From contig BSQZ01000040.1 of assembly GCA_033239005.1 (NCBI GenBank), forward strand, positions 4,808,599 to 4,872,598: a stretch of DNA of 64,000 bases, read 5' to 3'. A program made the translations under genes and the position numbers. Positions within the stretch are counted from its first letter, which is position 1. Each line of letters begins with the position of its first letter. The notes below the pieces were generated by a model, which saw nothing but the letters and a program-made list of their open reading frames with translations, was not told where the DNA came from and did no database searches. This document shows positions 36,812 through 48,655 of the stretch, piece by piece. The DNA comes from Lamellibrachia satsuma (taxonomy: Eukaryota > Annelida > Polychaeta > Sabellida > Siboglinidae).

Positions 36812-39312
36812 AGTCATGTGTGTACGCAAAAGATTATGTACACATATGCATAAATATGGGACTTTGAATGGACTGGTTCAGTCACAATAAGACTGCTGTA
36901 AATGAGTAAGAGCAAACCCTTAGTCACGGTTAGAACACTTGCTGTGAATACTAACAACACTCACCCTAACTCGTTTCACGAGCTCTTTCTTTGCGGTCCT
37001 TTCAAGTTCATTCCTGATAGCGACTTGACGCGTTCGTTCAACGTCAAGGACTTTGTAAATAATCTCCTGGGAGAGCAGGTTCTTCACGTGTTCTGTGTAC
37101 ACTTTCTTCGCCACGTTTGCCCGGATTTTCTCCTCTGGCACAATCTTCCCAGTCTTCCCCACCTGTCATGGAAAGAATAGTTCCTCTAAAAACCGAGCAA
37201 ACTACCATTTCTATCAAACTGACCTAAGGGGTCACCATGACATCAATGTATGATAATATAAAAAATTGATTTAATTAAGGAGGGGGTTAGCAGATATTTA
37301 ACTTGGGAGGGGGTTTAGCAGATGTGTCATTTGCGAGGGGGTTAGCAGCTATTTCATTGGAAGGGGGTTACCAGCTGTTTAATTGGGGAGGGGTTTAGCA
37401 GCTACTTAACTGGGGAGAGGGCTAGCAGATACTTAATTGGAGAGGGGGTTAGCATATATTTAATTGGGGAGGGGATTAGCAGATATTTACTTGGGAGGGA
37501 GTTAGCAGGTATTTAATTGGGCAGATATTTAATTGGGGAGGGGATTAGCAGATATTTACTTCAGGAAAGATTTAGCAGATATTTAATTCGGGAGGGGGTT
37601 AGCAGCTATTTCATTGGGAGGTAGTTATCAGTTATTTCATTGGAAGGGGGTTATCAACTATTTCATTGGGAGGGAGATTATCAACGATTTCATTGGGAGG
37701 GGATTCTCAACTATTCCATTGAGGGGGGTTACTAGCTATGTCATTGGGGAGGGGTTAGAAGCTATTTCAATGGAAGGAAATAAACAGATATTTCATTGGG
37801 AGAGGTTAGCAGAGCTCTATTTCACTGGAAGGGGATTAGCAGAGCTTTATTTCATTGGGAGAGGTTAGCAGATCTCTATTTCATTGGGATAGGTTAGCAG
37901 AGCCCTATTTCAGTGGGAGGGTTTAGCAGAGTTCTATTTCACTAGGAGGGGTTAGCAGAGCTCTATTTCATTGGAAGAGGATTAGCAGAGCTCTATTTCA
38001 TTTATGAGGGGTTATAAGCTAGTTTGCTCAGCATCGTACATTGTTGTATTTAAACAGTCATTTTTCAGTCCCTGTTTATAAGGAAACAAGTCAGCATGTG
38101 TGTGCCCATGTAGTGAGTGGTGGCTGCAGCTGGAGGGACAAGGGAGTTATGTGTATCTAAGTTTTATGTAGGGGTGGTGGGTATAAGGTTAAATGATAAT
38201 AGTTTTATGTAATATCCTACATTGTTTTTTATCCTGAGACAGCCCCTAACATCAATTGTATCTTAGGAATTTTTTAACTGGTCGTCTACATCAAAGTCTA
38301 GCAATATATTATTCAATGTTGCGAGTTATTGCATTGTTAATGCTGCCATTCAGACATTTACTGCGGGATTACTCAAAATGTCTATTAAACTGTGAATATA
38401 CATATATTCCCTAAACTTGTTAATACGTACATAGGCTAACTTACAAGTCCAGCTTTTCGGAGGTGTTTCCTCATCTGGGGATTTCCAAAGTAGCTTTGTA
38501 GACTTGGATCCAGTAAACTATTATAGCTGGCCAGAGGACTGCAAATAGAAATCATATTCAATATTTGATTATCACAAGATACACATAACATGCACGGATA
38601 ATGGATATAAAGTTTCCCATACTTGAAAAACGCTTTATTGTTTACAAAGTGTCACATGACCCAAAGTAGGTACAAAAGGAGGGGAAGGTCGTGTTAACTG
38701 AGTCTTGGGAACAACTATATTCATCATTAAAACAATTTTTACTCATATAAACAATATGATTATTAGTAGATAATTTTATACCAAAATAATATATATAATA
38801 TGCATAGATAATTATATGCAGCTGATTCAAATAGGGTTGGTAAGCTGGCTCAACTAACACTTGGTGTGGGGTAAGTTAAATTAAGTAAATTAATGCTTTA
38901 TTTGTATTCACAATAACAATTAAATTGTTTCGAAAAACATCAAAAAACATTTTCTGACCATTGTGACGAACGGCACTTATTGTACGTCAATCGTGTTCTA
39001 ATAACATGTTCAATCTCTGGGTAGTACCATATGTAACTGTCGCCGAGTTGTAGTTTCCTGGGAAACATGGGTGGCTCAACTAACCCAGTGGCTCAACTAA
39101 CACTGCCTTCCCCTACCAATTAAAGTACTCCTTTATGAAAGTCCTTGTTTTTACTCTATTTACACTAGTTATACAGGCATTAGGACGCACAAATATAACT
39201 GACACACGAATGTACACGCACGCGCGCACGCACACACGCACGCACACGCACAGAGCTCTATTAATATTCATGTGACTGCTCCTTCCACTCACCCTGCGTG
39301 AACATGACTCAT
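31943..39312 (-). CDS. ERICH3-like module A: second 5' half (six coding exons)
   Basis: Exons 39293-39312, 38445-38538, 36965-37162, 35411-35608, 32683-32805 and 31943-32140 join in frame to 277 codons. The order, phases and protein motifs are those of module B: MSHVHAG, PLASYNSLLDP, KVLDVERTRQV, GDEDILPFLTP, EIDDKHLYA, KITMGELAMG. There are no stops, and every exon edge has AG or GT. No copies of exons 6-14 were seen between 31942 and 25855. The last exon ends in phase 0 like B5, so it could splice to exon 6 at 14940 and share the 3' half. Alternatively it is a truncated duplicate ending in intronic sequence. Module A lacks an equivalent of exon B2b. Confidence 0.85.
32141..32682 (-). other. 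Intron A4
   Basis: Contains an (AT)n run at 32266-32348. Confidence 0.6.
32266..32348. repeat. (AT)n microsatellite
   Basis: About 80 bp of alternating AT. Confidence 0.95.
32683..32805 (-). CDS. ERICH3-like exon A4
   Basis: 123 nt. Acceptor tatatatgtttag, donor GTAAGC, phase 0 both ends. It codes VASRQKSMSKATTGRRGRSH and HAEIDDKHLYA. The end matches B4; the first part is seven residues shorter and diverged. Confidence 0.83.
33098..33190. repeat. Short AT-rich tandem repeat
   Basis: Irregular copies of 'ttacagtaaaa' with 11-15 bp spacing. Confidence 0.8.
33708..33790. repeat. 30-bp tandem repeat
   Basis: Three copies of 'gcagtcatgcatacc' followed by a C-run and a G-run. Confidence 0.85.
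34450..34680. repeat. Dispersed repeat family C, copy 3
   Basis: It shares 'gattataagaaaac', 'gtcatcatctt' and 'gacatgctgatcgagtt' with the copies at 5600 and 6412, in the same order and orientation. Confidence 0.6.
35411..35608 (-). CDS. ERICH3-like exon A3
   Basis: 198 nt. Acceptor gcaatttttag, donor GTGAGC, phase 0 both ends. It codes SDLSRKGDEDILPFLTPR, then PSTAPAGRGVGWGTRRTRR and a Ser/Thr-rich end. The first 18 residues match B3; the remainder is unlike it. Confidence 0.87.
35609..36964 (-). other. Intron A2
   Basis: AT-rich with an (AT)n at 36766-36809. No counterpart of exon B2b was found. Confidence 0.5.
36766..36809. repeat. (AT)n microsatellite
   Basis: Short AT run with TG-rich flank. 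Confidence 0.93.
36965..37162 (-). CDS. ERICH3-like exon A2, helical N-terminal domain
   Basis: 198 nt. Acceptor ctttccatgacag, donor GTGAGT, phase 0 both ends. It codes KIVPEEKIRANVAKK and KVLDVERTRQVAIRNELER. Same length and phase as B2, with 37 of 66 residues identical by hand count. The substitutions are conservative and no stop is present, so purifying selection is likely. Confidence 0.93.
37163..38444 (-). other. Intron A1
   Basis: Dominated by the G-rich minisatellite at 37270-38020. Confidence 0.6.
37270..38020. repeat. G-rich 26-30 bp minisatellite
   Basis: More than 25 diverged units built on 'ggaggggttagcagatattt' plus 'aattgg'-like sequence. Later units switch to 'cagagctctatttcattgg'. 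Confidence 0.93.
38445..38538 (-). CDS. ERICH3-like exon A1
   Basis: 94 nt. Acceptor gatttctatttgcag, donor GTAAGT, phase 2 in, phase 0 out. It codes PLASYNSLLDPSLQSYF and QMRKHLRKAGL. 21 of 31 residues are identical to B1, with identical length and phase. Confidence 0.94.
38539..39292 (-). other. Intron A0, no feature seen
   Basis: Unique-looking, with a short CA/CG-rich run at 39210-39252. Confidence 0.5.
39293..39312 (-). CDS. ERICH3-like exon A0, start codon exon
   Basis: 20 coding bases (MSHVHA plus two bases of a Gly), then donor GTGAGTGG. Same length and phase as B0. The T that opens A1 completes Gly, giving MSHVHAGPLASYN. A separate start exon makes independent initiation of module A likely. 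Confidence 0.87.
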
Positions 39313-39503
39313 TTCTGTTGAACTTCACTGCTTTACTTCAGATACTGAAAATGTTTCAATGAGTTTCACTGAGGTCACTCATTCAAAGTTTAACTCCACT
39401 ACTGATGGTATTGGCACTAATATAATTTACATTTAAAAGCACCGTCGCCAGCTGTTTAGCCTTTAGCTAGCTCGTGTCAACAACAGTTCTTCCGTTTGTC
39501 CGG

Positions 39504-39548
39504 ACAACAAACTGTCGTCCTTGGAGATATCATGTGAGCCGCATGAGC
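39504..39548 (-). promoter_or_regulatory. Conserved block upstream of module A start
   Basis: It lies 192 bp beyond the A0 ATG. 'acaaactgtcgtcc' and 'catgtgagccgcatgagc' are shared with 26028-26070. Probably a duplicated promoter or 5' UTR element. Confidence 0.6.
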
Positions 39549-39759
39549 GGTGAACCGTCGCTATCTGATATGGCATACAAGAATACAAAAGCCCCAGCGC
39601 ATCAAAGTCAAACATTAATGTATCACGGCATATTACAGAATTAGACTTCCCGGTGGCGATGGTTCTGCCACCAAGTGGCGGGTCTTCGTCGAAAATGTGT
39701 TCACCAGGTAGCGCACGGAAGCTAGGTAAATTTCTTTGACATTCTTTGCGTAGAGTAGT

Positions 39760-39905
39760 CATGCCCATCCTCAGAGGGGATTCGGTGGGTTCGAACGAAC
39801 CCCTCTTTTTGAAAGAATTTTGTTTAACTGCAACATTTTCAGAAATCATCCCAGAAATCCCCGCTTGATTGTGTATGCTAGGACCCCCTTTTAGTTTTTT
39901 TTTTT
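39760..39905 (-). repeat. Fragment of dispersed family R, copy 3
   Basis: The minus strand has 'gggatgatttctgaaaatg' and 'aaaagaggggttcg', which are also in 44150-44240 and in 63590-63640. Confidence 0.65.
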
Positions 39906-42360
39906 GTTCAAAACACTGACTCAGCCGAGGACGGACTGAGTAACTGTTGTGTATGGCATTTTGCAAAACACAGAGCAATTGTTTAACCTCAAGATCTCTT
40001 CAGCTGACCATAAACGCTGACTAGACTAATTGCTATAATTATAGTTGTTGTAAACCGTGCCGTAATCATTACACGCCTGGCATGTTTTCATGCGCAAACC
40101 GGGGATTGTGGCGCCATCTGCCGATCAACATTTGGCGAGAATAATAATTCCTGCAAATATTATTTTGACCGGCAGATGACACTACTACTACTACTAAACG
40201 TTTTTCGCAATTGATTATTGCGCGATGTGATTGTTGCATTCTGGGAGCAAAGGTACTCATTATTATATTAAACCCACTGAGCGTATCACCTAAGATTCAC
40301 ACACTACAGATTTGGTTCGTGCAGAGAGAGAGAGAGGGGGTGCTAGGGAAGGATAGGGAGAGGGGTACTCCGGCGCGCACGCACGCACGAATGAACGCAC
40401 GACCGCACGAGCGCGGAGATCAGAGATGGAAAGGGGAAACACCGGTAGATCGACCTGTTGAAAAGTGGATTTGTCAGTTTACCCCATTCCAAGTGTGGGT
40501 GTACCATGAATCATTTGGTTAAGAATTCCTTAAATGGCGACATTAGGTTTTAAAAAATCGAAAATAAAATTATCTTATTTCTGAGGCAGACACATTCAAA
40601 CGTAATTGCTGAAGGTTTCAGCACCATTAATTGTTAATTAAATTGAAATTAATTGTTGATTTAATTTAAGTGAAGGATTTGGGAGATTAATTTAATTTAA
40701 CTTAATTTACCTGAAAAATGTGTGAGGTTAATTTAATTGAATAATTTCTGAGTTAACTGTAACTTAATTAATTAACTTTTCAAGTTAATTGCCCCATGCC
40801 TGACATGGGTTAATTTGAATTGTTAATGTGTTAATTGAATTAACTCGATTAAGTTCATTTAATTTAATTAACTTTTCCAGAAAGGCTAATTCAATTTAAT
40901 TTAATAAATTAACTTTACCAAAAGGTGTTAATTTAATTTAGTTAACAAATTCCCAATTAACTCTTAACTAAGTGCTCATTGAACAGTTGACATTACTGCA
41001 TAGTTCACAGCCATGTTATCCAGGTGTTTTCAGAAGGCCTTCCAATCACTAGTCTGAGAGAGATCAGGTTCAGGCATGTGTGAATGGGAGGGAGAACATC
41101 ACATAGCACATGAACACTGTACCAACTGGGGTGGGCTGATCGTTCAGGCACCTGTGAATACATCTGCACGTAGAGGCTGCAAAAGTTGCAATACTGGCAA
41201 CGCTGGCACGCAGGCTATAGAATGTGTAATATTTGCAACCTCCGCACAGAAAGGCCACGGAATTTGCAACACTGACGACTGGCCACTCTGGCAGAGATAG
41301 GCGACATGTGCAATTCTTGTACAGAATGCCTATAAAGTCTGCAACATTGGCAAGTATAGCACAGGGAGTTTAGAATAATGGAAATTATGCCAGATGAATG
41401 AGTCGCTTTTAATACAGCAAGAATGTTGTTATATGTGTTTTTTGTTTGGAAAAATTATCTAATGTATATAAGTGAAATTGGCTGACTTATTACACGAAAG
41501 ACACGAAAGATCAGTGAAGATTGAATATCAGAAAGTATTAATTCTCATAGATGACCATAAATGAAAGGAACACATTATCTACAGATTATGTAAATGCCAG
41601 CAGCGTGAGTGTGACAAATATCTCAGAAGGACAGGATACACATCGGTTAAAAATTGTTGGACTCTCGAGAAGTGGCTTCCTCGTCAACTTGTCATATGGT
41701 TGTTTTACCTTGGATTTTATTTCAACTTTGAAGTTGGCGATTTCGTAAACAATATATCATTACATATTTTTCTTAATATACGAATTTTATAAAAGGGTCC
41801 ACAATGCAGACAAACAGTTAGTATATGATTCTGTTTCAAGTAAACCCTCCACCGTCTGCGTGGAATGACCAGGGAGTCACCCACGGTGAGAGGTGTACAC
41901 GGACGTTTGATGTCGCGTTGATAAAAGAAGTTATCGGATAGAAGAACATATTCTCAAAGGCTCACACGCCATAACTAAATGACTTTCCCGGTCCCGTTTC
42001 TTCCCTGTGACGGCAATCTACCGTCCTGTGCTGGATAACAGACATTTACCAAATGTTGCATCATAAGGTAACTCTGACACGATACAGTTATTGGGGGAAT
42101 GATGGATCGTTGTCCTATCGGTGCACATTCCACGGATATTACCCAGCCAGGTGCAACCCACAGGTATTTCCCTGCTTTCCAACGAGCGGACGAAGCTGGC
42201 TACCTCTGTTCCGAAGATACAGGCACAAAGTGTGATCGTTTGTCATTGTAAAATAATGTAAAAACGTTATTTATTCTAACATATTCTCCGGCCAAAGATG
42301 TTTTCAATTCCACTATTTGTAAACATAAATGACTTATTTACCGCCTGTACATAAAGCAAT
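39906..42360. other. Intergenic sequence
   Basis: No gene recognised. 40560-40960 is low-complexity 'ttaattaa'-type DNA. 41140-41340 has loosely repeated 'ttgcaacactggcaa' motifs. Confidence 0.45.
40560..40960. repeat. AT-rich low-complexity tract
   Basis: Degenerate runs of 'ttaatttaattaac' on both strands. Confidence 0.75.
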
Positions 42361-42365
42361 CGACG

Positions 42366-42367
<2 letters not shown>

Positions 42368-42401
<34 letters not shown>

Positions 42402-42466
42402 CCACCCATCCATCCATCCATCTACCCATCCATCCATCCATCCACCGTCCATCCATCCATCCATCC
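42368..42466. repeat. (CATC)n microsatellite
   Basis: About 24 tetranucleotides with several substitutions. Confidence 0.95.
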
Positions 42467-42557
42467 ATGGTTTCGTCGTTGTATGTTTAATTCGAATCTT
42501 TAGGACTAAATATCGTGTTTATGTGGGGATGGGATCAGGGAATGCAACTTTACGGGT

Positions 42558-42617
42558 GCACTTTCTCCACTTTCTCCACTTTCTCCACTTTCTCCACTTT
42601 CTCCACTTTCTCCACAG
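42558..42617. repeat. 10-bp tandem repeat
   Basis: Six copies of 'actttctcca'-type unit. Confidence 0.93.
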
Positions 42618-42669
42618 GCTGTTCTTGAGTGTACCGACCGGCAATGTTGATATTCATCTAGGAATAATG

Positions 42670-42895
42670 CACGTTTTGTTGATGTCACGAGACTGTTACC
42701 ACCCGGGTAACATCACGAGTGCCGTACCGTACGAAGGAACTGGTGTGAACGCATATTACGTAAATTGGAGCAATCACATAAAACATAAAGCGTTCTAACA
42801 GTCGCATGTCTATACCAACGCGCGTACTCGATCGCATTCGAAATTATTCAGACGTCAGTTGTATTCTCAGAACGAGGCGGCCGTGTGCTATAACG
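42670..42895. repeat. Dispersed repeat family D, copy 1
   Basis: It shares 'gttgatgtcacga', 'ccgtacgaaggaactg', 'acgcgcgtactcgat' and 'attctcagaacgaggc' with 55225-55620. A partial inverted relative is at 57730-57880. Confidence 0.7.
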
Positions 42896-43429
42896 GTCAG
42901 TGTATATTTAATTTTAAATCATATTCGTTAAGCCGTAGGACTAATACTAAGCGTTCACCGTCTGCGCATATCATAACTTCATCTATCATCGCATCACTTC
43001 TTCCTGTAATGTGTTGTCTTTCTTCGCCATCACTTGTATACTCAGCATCTCCATCTGCTTCATCATCAACAACATCATCATTATCATCACCATCACTATT
43101 AACATAACCAGTACCTCTTTCATCACTCTGAGTAGACACAAGAACAATCGCTGGCGATAACGAGACTTCCACGTGGAAGAGTAGAAAGGAGCGCGCATGA
43201 CATATCGTGGCGCATAATAATTACAGACTAAGCACGTGTTGCTGTCAATCTTTGTCGATCGACCAGACATCCTGAGCCATGTCAGTCACACCTAACGATA
43301 TTTTCGCTCCAGGAACAAAAACACTTGCGAAGCTGCGCCTGTGAAGACTTGTGTACCTATAATATCCACGCACCGTAAAGCTGCCGTCCTATCTTTGTTC
43401 TGGGCCGGCTGGCGCCACGGTTCATGTTT

Positions 43430-43725
43430 TTTTTAGGGAGAGACAATGTGTCTACTTTGCTACACACTCTAAGGGAATGTTCAAAGATTTCCATTGGTTA
43501 GCCGATACGCATGCTTAATAATAATCTAAAAATTAATTAAAATTAACAATGTTGCACGTCATGTTTTAACCTTTATTGATGTAATATTTCAGTCGGACGT
43601 TTTTTTCGCCATATCTTTTTAATATTTTTAAACAACCGATATGTTATAAATACTAATACATTTAGTGTCGCAATGTTTCGCAAAACAGTCGTTCAGTTAA
43701 ACAAATTCTTGTACCTTTCCTTCAA
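43430..43725. repeat. Dispersed repeat family B, copy 2
   Basis: Relative of the parts of 1010-1790 that flank its AT arrays. Here the arrays are absent, so the copies differ by microsatellite expansion. Confidence 0.55.
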
Positions 43726-44137
43726 GTAAAATTGTTAGTGCATGTGTCATGTTACGACAGTGTTGACGTGTTCTGACGGACGCCAGAAACAAATGCGTAA
43801 TTGACTGGAATGCAGCCTAGGTAATATATAGGGGAAACACCGGAATGGCTAAACGGAAAGGAAGGAAAACAACATATGTGAGTATACTGATGGACTACCA
43901 CATTGGCTCAGCAACGCATAGGACAATGTACCATCTGGTGAGCAGAAACATACCTATACTTTTTTATCAACTGTTTATATTGTCGACCAAGCACGTTTTG
44001 GTCCTTTTTCAATATACTCGATGGCTACTAATATTCTATGTTGTGCTTAATCTCAACAAAGCACATCGGTTATAATTTGGATTTGTTCAGACGTGTGGAA
44101 TTATACCAGTGGGTTGTGTCGCCGTACTTGGGTACTG

Positions 44138-44970
44138 GAAAAGGTTCGGGCGAACACAATCAGCCAGGGATTTGTGGGATGATTTCTGAAAATGGTACCG
44201 TTAAAACAAATTCTCTCAAAAAGGGGGGTTCGATAGAACCCGTTGAGAATGGGCATGTTGCGAAATAATTTTTAAAAAAGTAATTATTTTTGTAAAATAT
44301 GTACAGAATGATACTTGACATCGTTCCGCCCTCCAACACCCCCTTCCTCAAACCTGTCCCCACGTTTTTGAAAGGGGAGTTCGGGTGTACAGAATCAGAA
44401 AAAAATTACTGCTAAATAACATTTCGGAATGGAGTTGTAAATTTCAGGATGCAGAATGTTTTTTGCCATAAACACACTTCTAACGATAACGCAGTTATGT
44501 GTTCCAGGGAAAGTGCTGGCGTCGACGAAAATATGGGCACTTCGGGAAAACGAGGGGTCGCATTGGTAAACAAGAGCGGATCCACCACGTGCGCTGACAG
44601 TTGTAACGTTGTATCAACGTCATCTAGTCGCAATAAAACATTCGTTTGTGGAAACTACAGCAGACGCCACATCAATCATTCTATCAAATAGACCCACGTT
44701 GCAACAGTTTCAGTATTTCGTAAGGGGCCGTTAACAGTTGTGGACATTTACGTATTAGCACAACGCGTACTAATCCTCGTCTCCCCCTGCCCGACTTAAA
44801 ATGTTGAACATTTTGCAGATAAAAAATACGTCGATGTATCAATGTTACGAAACACTGCATGTATTTAAGACAAAACGTGCTTACAAACATCTCCACTAAT
44901 ATGTTAACGTGTTGTGTTTTTCTACCAGCTCTATGGTGCCATGTTGATAAGTTGTTACCGTAACGTTTTG
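44138..44970 (+). mobile_element. Dispersed element R, copy 1
   Basis: Over about 830 bp it matches the reverse complement of 62677-63655. It contains an open stretch of 80 codons (44449-44691) with CHKHTSNDNAVMCSRESAG and VDENMGTSGKRG, nearly unchanged in the other copy. No known domain or transposase was recognised, and no clear terminal repeats. Confidence 0.75.
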
Positions 44971-46245
44971 AATTTCCAATATGTCCAAAGTTTGTACAGC
45001 TACTGGAAATATTTTTTGAAAGAAAAAAATGCAACACAATATGTGACAGTGATTAATTTAAGATGATCCTTATAAATTAGTTGATTAGACCATATCCACC
45101 GCCCAGACATGTGGTCCAGAGTACCTATGTAGGTAACATCTGAGGACTCCACATTTGGAGGACTCCTGACTGACCCTTGATTGCAATTGCTAACAATGAT
45201 TCAATTGCTTCATAACAATGAACTCGGTGTGGAACCAGTGAAGCCATGAGACATGCAACACGTCTCGTTGATCCATTGGACATGCAACATGTCTCGTTGA
45301 TCCATTGGACATGCTAGTCTTTGTCTGAGAGAGCAGAGATAAGAGAAATGCTAAACAAAGAAATGTAGCCAGTGTGTAGTCAGGTAACACATCCTCCTGT
45401 TGGTTGTTTTGTTTTACCTGAAGTTAATGTTTTTGTTTATGAAATGAACATGTTTTTTTACAGTGTTCCTCTTAAAAATGATCAACTGCCATTGCATATT
45501 CACTTGTTGCTGAGTTATATAAATTAGATTAATTAAAGGCAGGTAGCTTAGATAGGTTCGGTTGAGACATGCAGTATTTTTCCAAAACTGGTACAACAAT
45601 ATGCTCATGTAAAACAAATCATAGATGTTGCAGACAGTAAAACCTATGCATTTTCCGGATAGTACTTCTGATACATACAACTTCATCAATGATCCAATGA
45701 CATATTCTTCCACGTGGGAAAAATATATACTAAAGACATGAAATTTGTCAATATGGCCGTTCGTGCATCGTCCCAATTCTTGTCTCGGCCGATGAGTTTC
45801 TTGGAACTAGACGCGCCGGGTTCACGCAATTAAAAGTAAGCTCCCTTAGGCGAACCACGTATATCTGAACGAACAATAATATTGTTTAACACAGCAACTG
45901 AAAAATCGGCGTTTCAACAGGTCAATCTGCACCTGGCGGCGGGCTAGAAGAGAGCTGTTACAGAAAGGAAGTCGACGAACTATTTCCTGACGCAGTCGTA
46001 TATCAGCGCACTGAATATAATACTCAACACCGAGCATATCAATGTCGGGATAAGCGTAATTTCACTGCCCACACGTTATGATTGAGTTACAGGGCCGCGC
46101 ATTACGGCTCCTATTTTCGGCGTAAATCCACGCTAATGGTGATCGATGGTGATCGAATATCAACCTCGTCTTGGTACCTCGCACGACACAGCTAGTGCGA
46201 CTAACGCAGGCTACGCTTGCGGCAGTTAGGCAGGCTCTTTCGTAA
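44971..46245. other. Intergenic sequence
   Basis: No gene recognised. 45240-45320 holds two and a half copies of a 29-bp unit ('atgcaacacgtctcgttgat'). Confidence 0.45.
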
Positions 46246-46660
46246 GTGCTGGTCTGTTGTTTACGATGTAGGCACTTGTCTAGAATCCGGCCCCACCGCA
46301 GCGTCGCCGTTGTAACATACATTATGTATAGTAACCTTGCACGATGTATGCACAGTGCACACTGAACTATGGAACATTTAAGTTATTAACCATGTTGTGC
46401 GTAAAAACACATTTAATCACCTTTCTTCGATACTTGAATTCGCATATTTAACTCGCTTAAGTGTCGCCATCTTGCGAATAAAGGGGCAATATGGCACGCG
46501 ATGCAAATTTGCGAATTCGATAAAGGTGATTAAGTGTGTTTTTACGCACAACGTGTTTAATAATTTACATGTTCCGTAGTTCAGTGTGCATTGTGCATAT
46601 CGTCGAAATTGAGGTGGGCCCGTATTCTAGACAGTTACCGAACATTCTTAACAAAACAGC
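46246..46660. mobile_element. Foldback element with long inverted repeats
   Basis: Left and right arms of about 170 bp pair through 'tgtctagaat', 'cacactgaacta', 'ttgtgcgtaaaaacacac' and 'gaattcgca', with a short loop. Non-coding; MITE or foldback type. Confidence 0.85.
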
Positions 46661-46708
46661 ACAGTCTACCGAAGTATTTAGCGTATCTCGATCAGCCACT
46701 CATTGACC

Positions 46709-46729
46709 GGGGGGGGGGGGGGGGGGGGT
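46709..46729. repeat. Poly-G run
   Basis: About 20 consecutive G on the plus strand. Confidence 0.95.
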
Positions 46730-47232
46730 TGTTTAATTAAATACATTGTAACATATAAATTGATGATGCACAGTTCCAAAAGCATGACGTCTGCATACAT
46801 GGGCAATAATGGAGAAAGTTACGCATAATCGGCCATCGAAATGTCGATGTCGGTGATACTGCTTGCGTTTTGTATAGTTGCATAATTCTAAATCAAAACG
46901 GCGCTTCCGACTGACTACATGTTACTTTAAAAACTCTGCGGGTGTAATTATACATAAGAGGCGACAATAAAAGTGAAAGCATGAAAATTAAATGGTACTC
47001 AATAGTCCAATAATTTTAGGATCGAGTTAACTATAGCTGTCGATCAAACGAAAACAGACATCAAACGAAACAGTAAAACAGGAACAGATGATGATGTCAC
47101 GTGGTTGTCAAGGTAAACATGACAACTAAAATGTTGTCTTTGGCAATCCAAGATGTATTCAGCCAAAGTTCTTACTAGACAGAAGTCATTGAAACTTAAG
47201 CTATAGAAAGGGGTGTTATGCGTGATGATGAT

Positions 47233-47527
47233 CCAGTTCTTGGAACTGCTCAAAGTGCTTTGCACTTCACCCCTGGCAGACCTGTTTATTCCAAGGCCAA
47301 CTCGACTTCTCTGGACAGTATTCAGCCACGCTGTAATTACTGCGCGAAGGGTATTCGCTCACATATCCACCGCTGTCTGTATTGACAGGTACTCATTTAT
47401 ACAGCCGAGTGAACTGTGGCAACGTGGGGTGAACGAAATTGCTAACGGTTCGAAACGGCGGCAAGGTTAATCGAACCCGGATTCTCTCGACTGAGAGTCC
47501 GACGTTCTAACCGCAACGCCACCGAGT
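47233..47527 (-). mobile_element. tRNA-derived SINE-like copy 4, most complete
   Basis: On the minus strand a tRNA-like head has 'gttgcggttagaacgtcgg' (A-box side) and 'gggttcgatta' (B box). It is followed by the shared 'tttcgttcaccccacgtt' block and a tail with 'caggtctgccaggggtgaag' ending near 'ccaagaactgg'. Confidence 0.75.
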
Positions 47528-48359
47528 CAATGTAGTGGCAATTAATTTGTACCTACTCAGTGTAATCAAGTAATGTTTAGGAATGGAAAGTAGATCAGTC
47601 ATGGGGAGCGTTTCACTAAGTTAATGAACACACGAGGATCTGTAAACGTAACTAAATACAGTCGGTCTGTTAATAAAGGAAACGACGCTGGCTGGCTGTA
47701 CAGGTTGAATATGAAACGGTGGCGCCATCTAGTTATGATTGTCGGGCTTACGTGCACTGGTTGTTTGGTTGTTGACCAGAACTGACAACTGGAGCACGAT
47801 AAGTTATTTTATTTTACCTGACTTAATACAGATACGACACAATAGTTGGCATGAATCCGACTGTGTGTTTACTGTATCGTCAGTAGGCGAAATTAAAGAC
47901 ATCGTCGAGTAATTAAGGGGCCTATTAAAACAGAGAATACGTTCTCACGTCAGGTGCTATTTTACATATTTACTGGGGGGACGCTGCATGGCCGGTCTGG
48001 GTTGACACTGCATACACGTTTGCGTGCACATGCACTAGCATTAGCACGTACGCACGCACGCACGCGCGCACGCACGCTCGCACGCACGCACGTCTACACA
48101 TCCACGTGCGTATATATCGCGTGCACATGCCTATTTACTATATTCACCAGCGAACTAACTCGAAGAGGCCGAACATGATGATCGCTACTTCCCTGGACCC
48201 GACAAAAGTAACCACGAACAGCCGCAGCCATAGAAACGGCAACGTAAATAATACAGTAATTGTCATAATGGAATATGGTCTACATCAGGATTCACACACA
48301 GGGTCCGCAGTGTCTTGCAACATATCAACCTGGGTAGGTTTTTTAACCATCCCTTTCCG
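47528..48359. other. Intergenic sequence
   Basis: No gene recognised. 48043-48095 is a CG/CA-rich run of 'cgcacgcacg'. Confidence 0.45.
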
Positions 48360-48579
48360 AGTAGGGGAGACCGGGGCTAGTTTTAGGGGAGACCGGGGCT
48401 TGTTGTTACAGTTTTAGTTAAAGTCACGTTTCGCGTATTAGATGCATTATTTCTGTCAACATGTACATTAGACATATTATTCGTATTAATAAAATGTACT
48501 ATCCCTATGATATTTCATATTATAGTTAGGTGGATATACGAGGTTTCCCAGGCGCGGGCGACTATAACAACTTGCCCCG

Positions 48580-48655
48580 TGTACCATACGGGGCATGTTG
48601 TTACACCATACGGGGCATGTTGTTACACCATACGGGCGATGTTGTTACAGCAAAG
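48580..48655. repeat. 22-bp repeat 'accatacggggcatgttgtt'
   Basis: Three copies inside the 1.7-kb element. Confidence 0.9.

Noticed and set aside
39463..39978. 171-residue minus-strand frame upstream of module A
   Set aside because: It spans the conserved promoter block and a fragment of element R, shows no domain, and its R part also occurs in other contexts.
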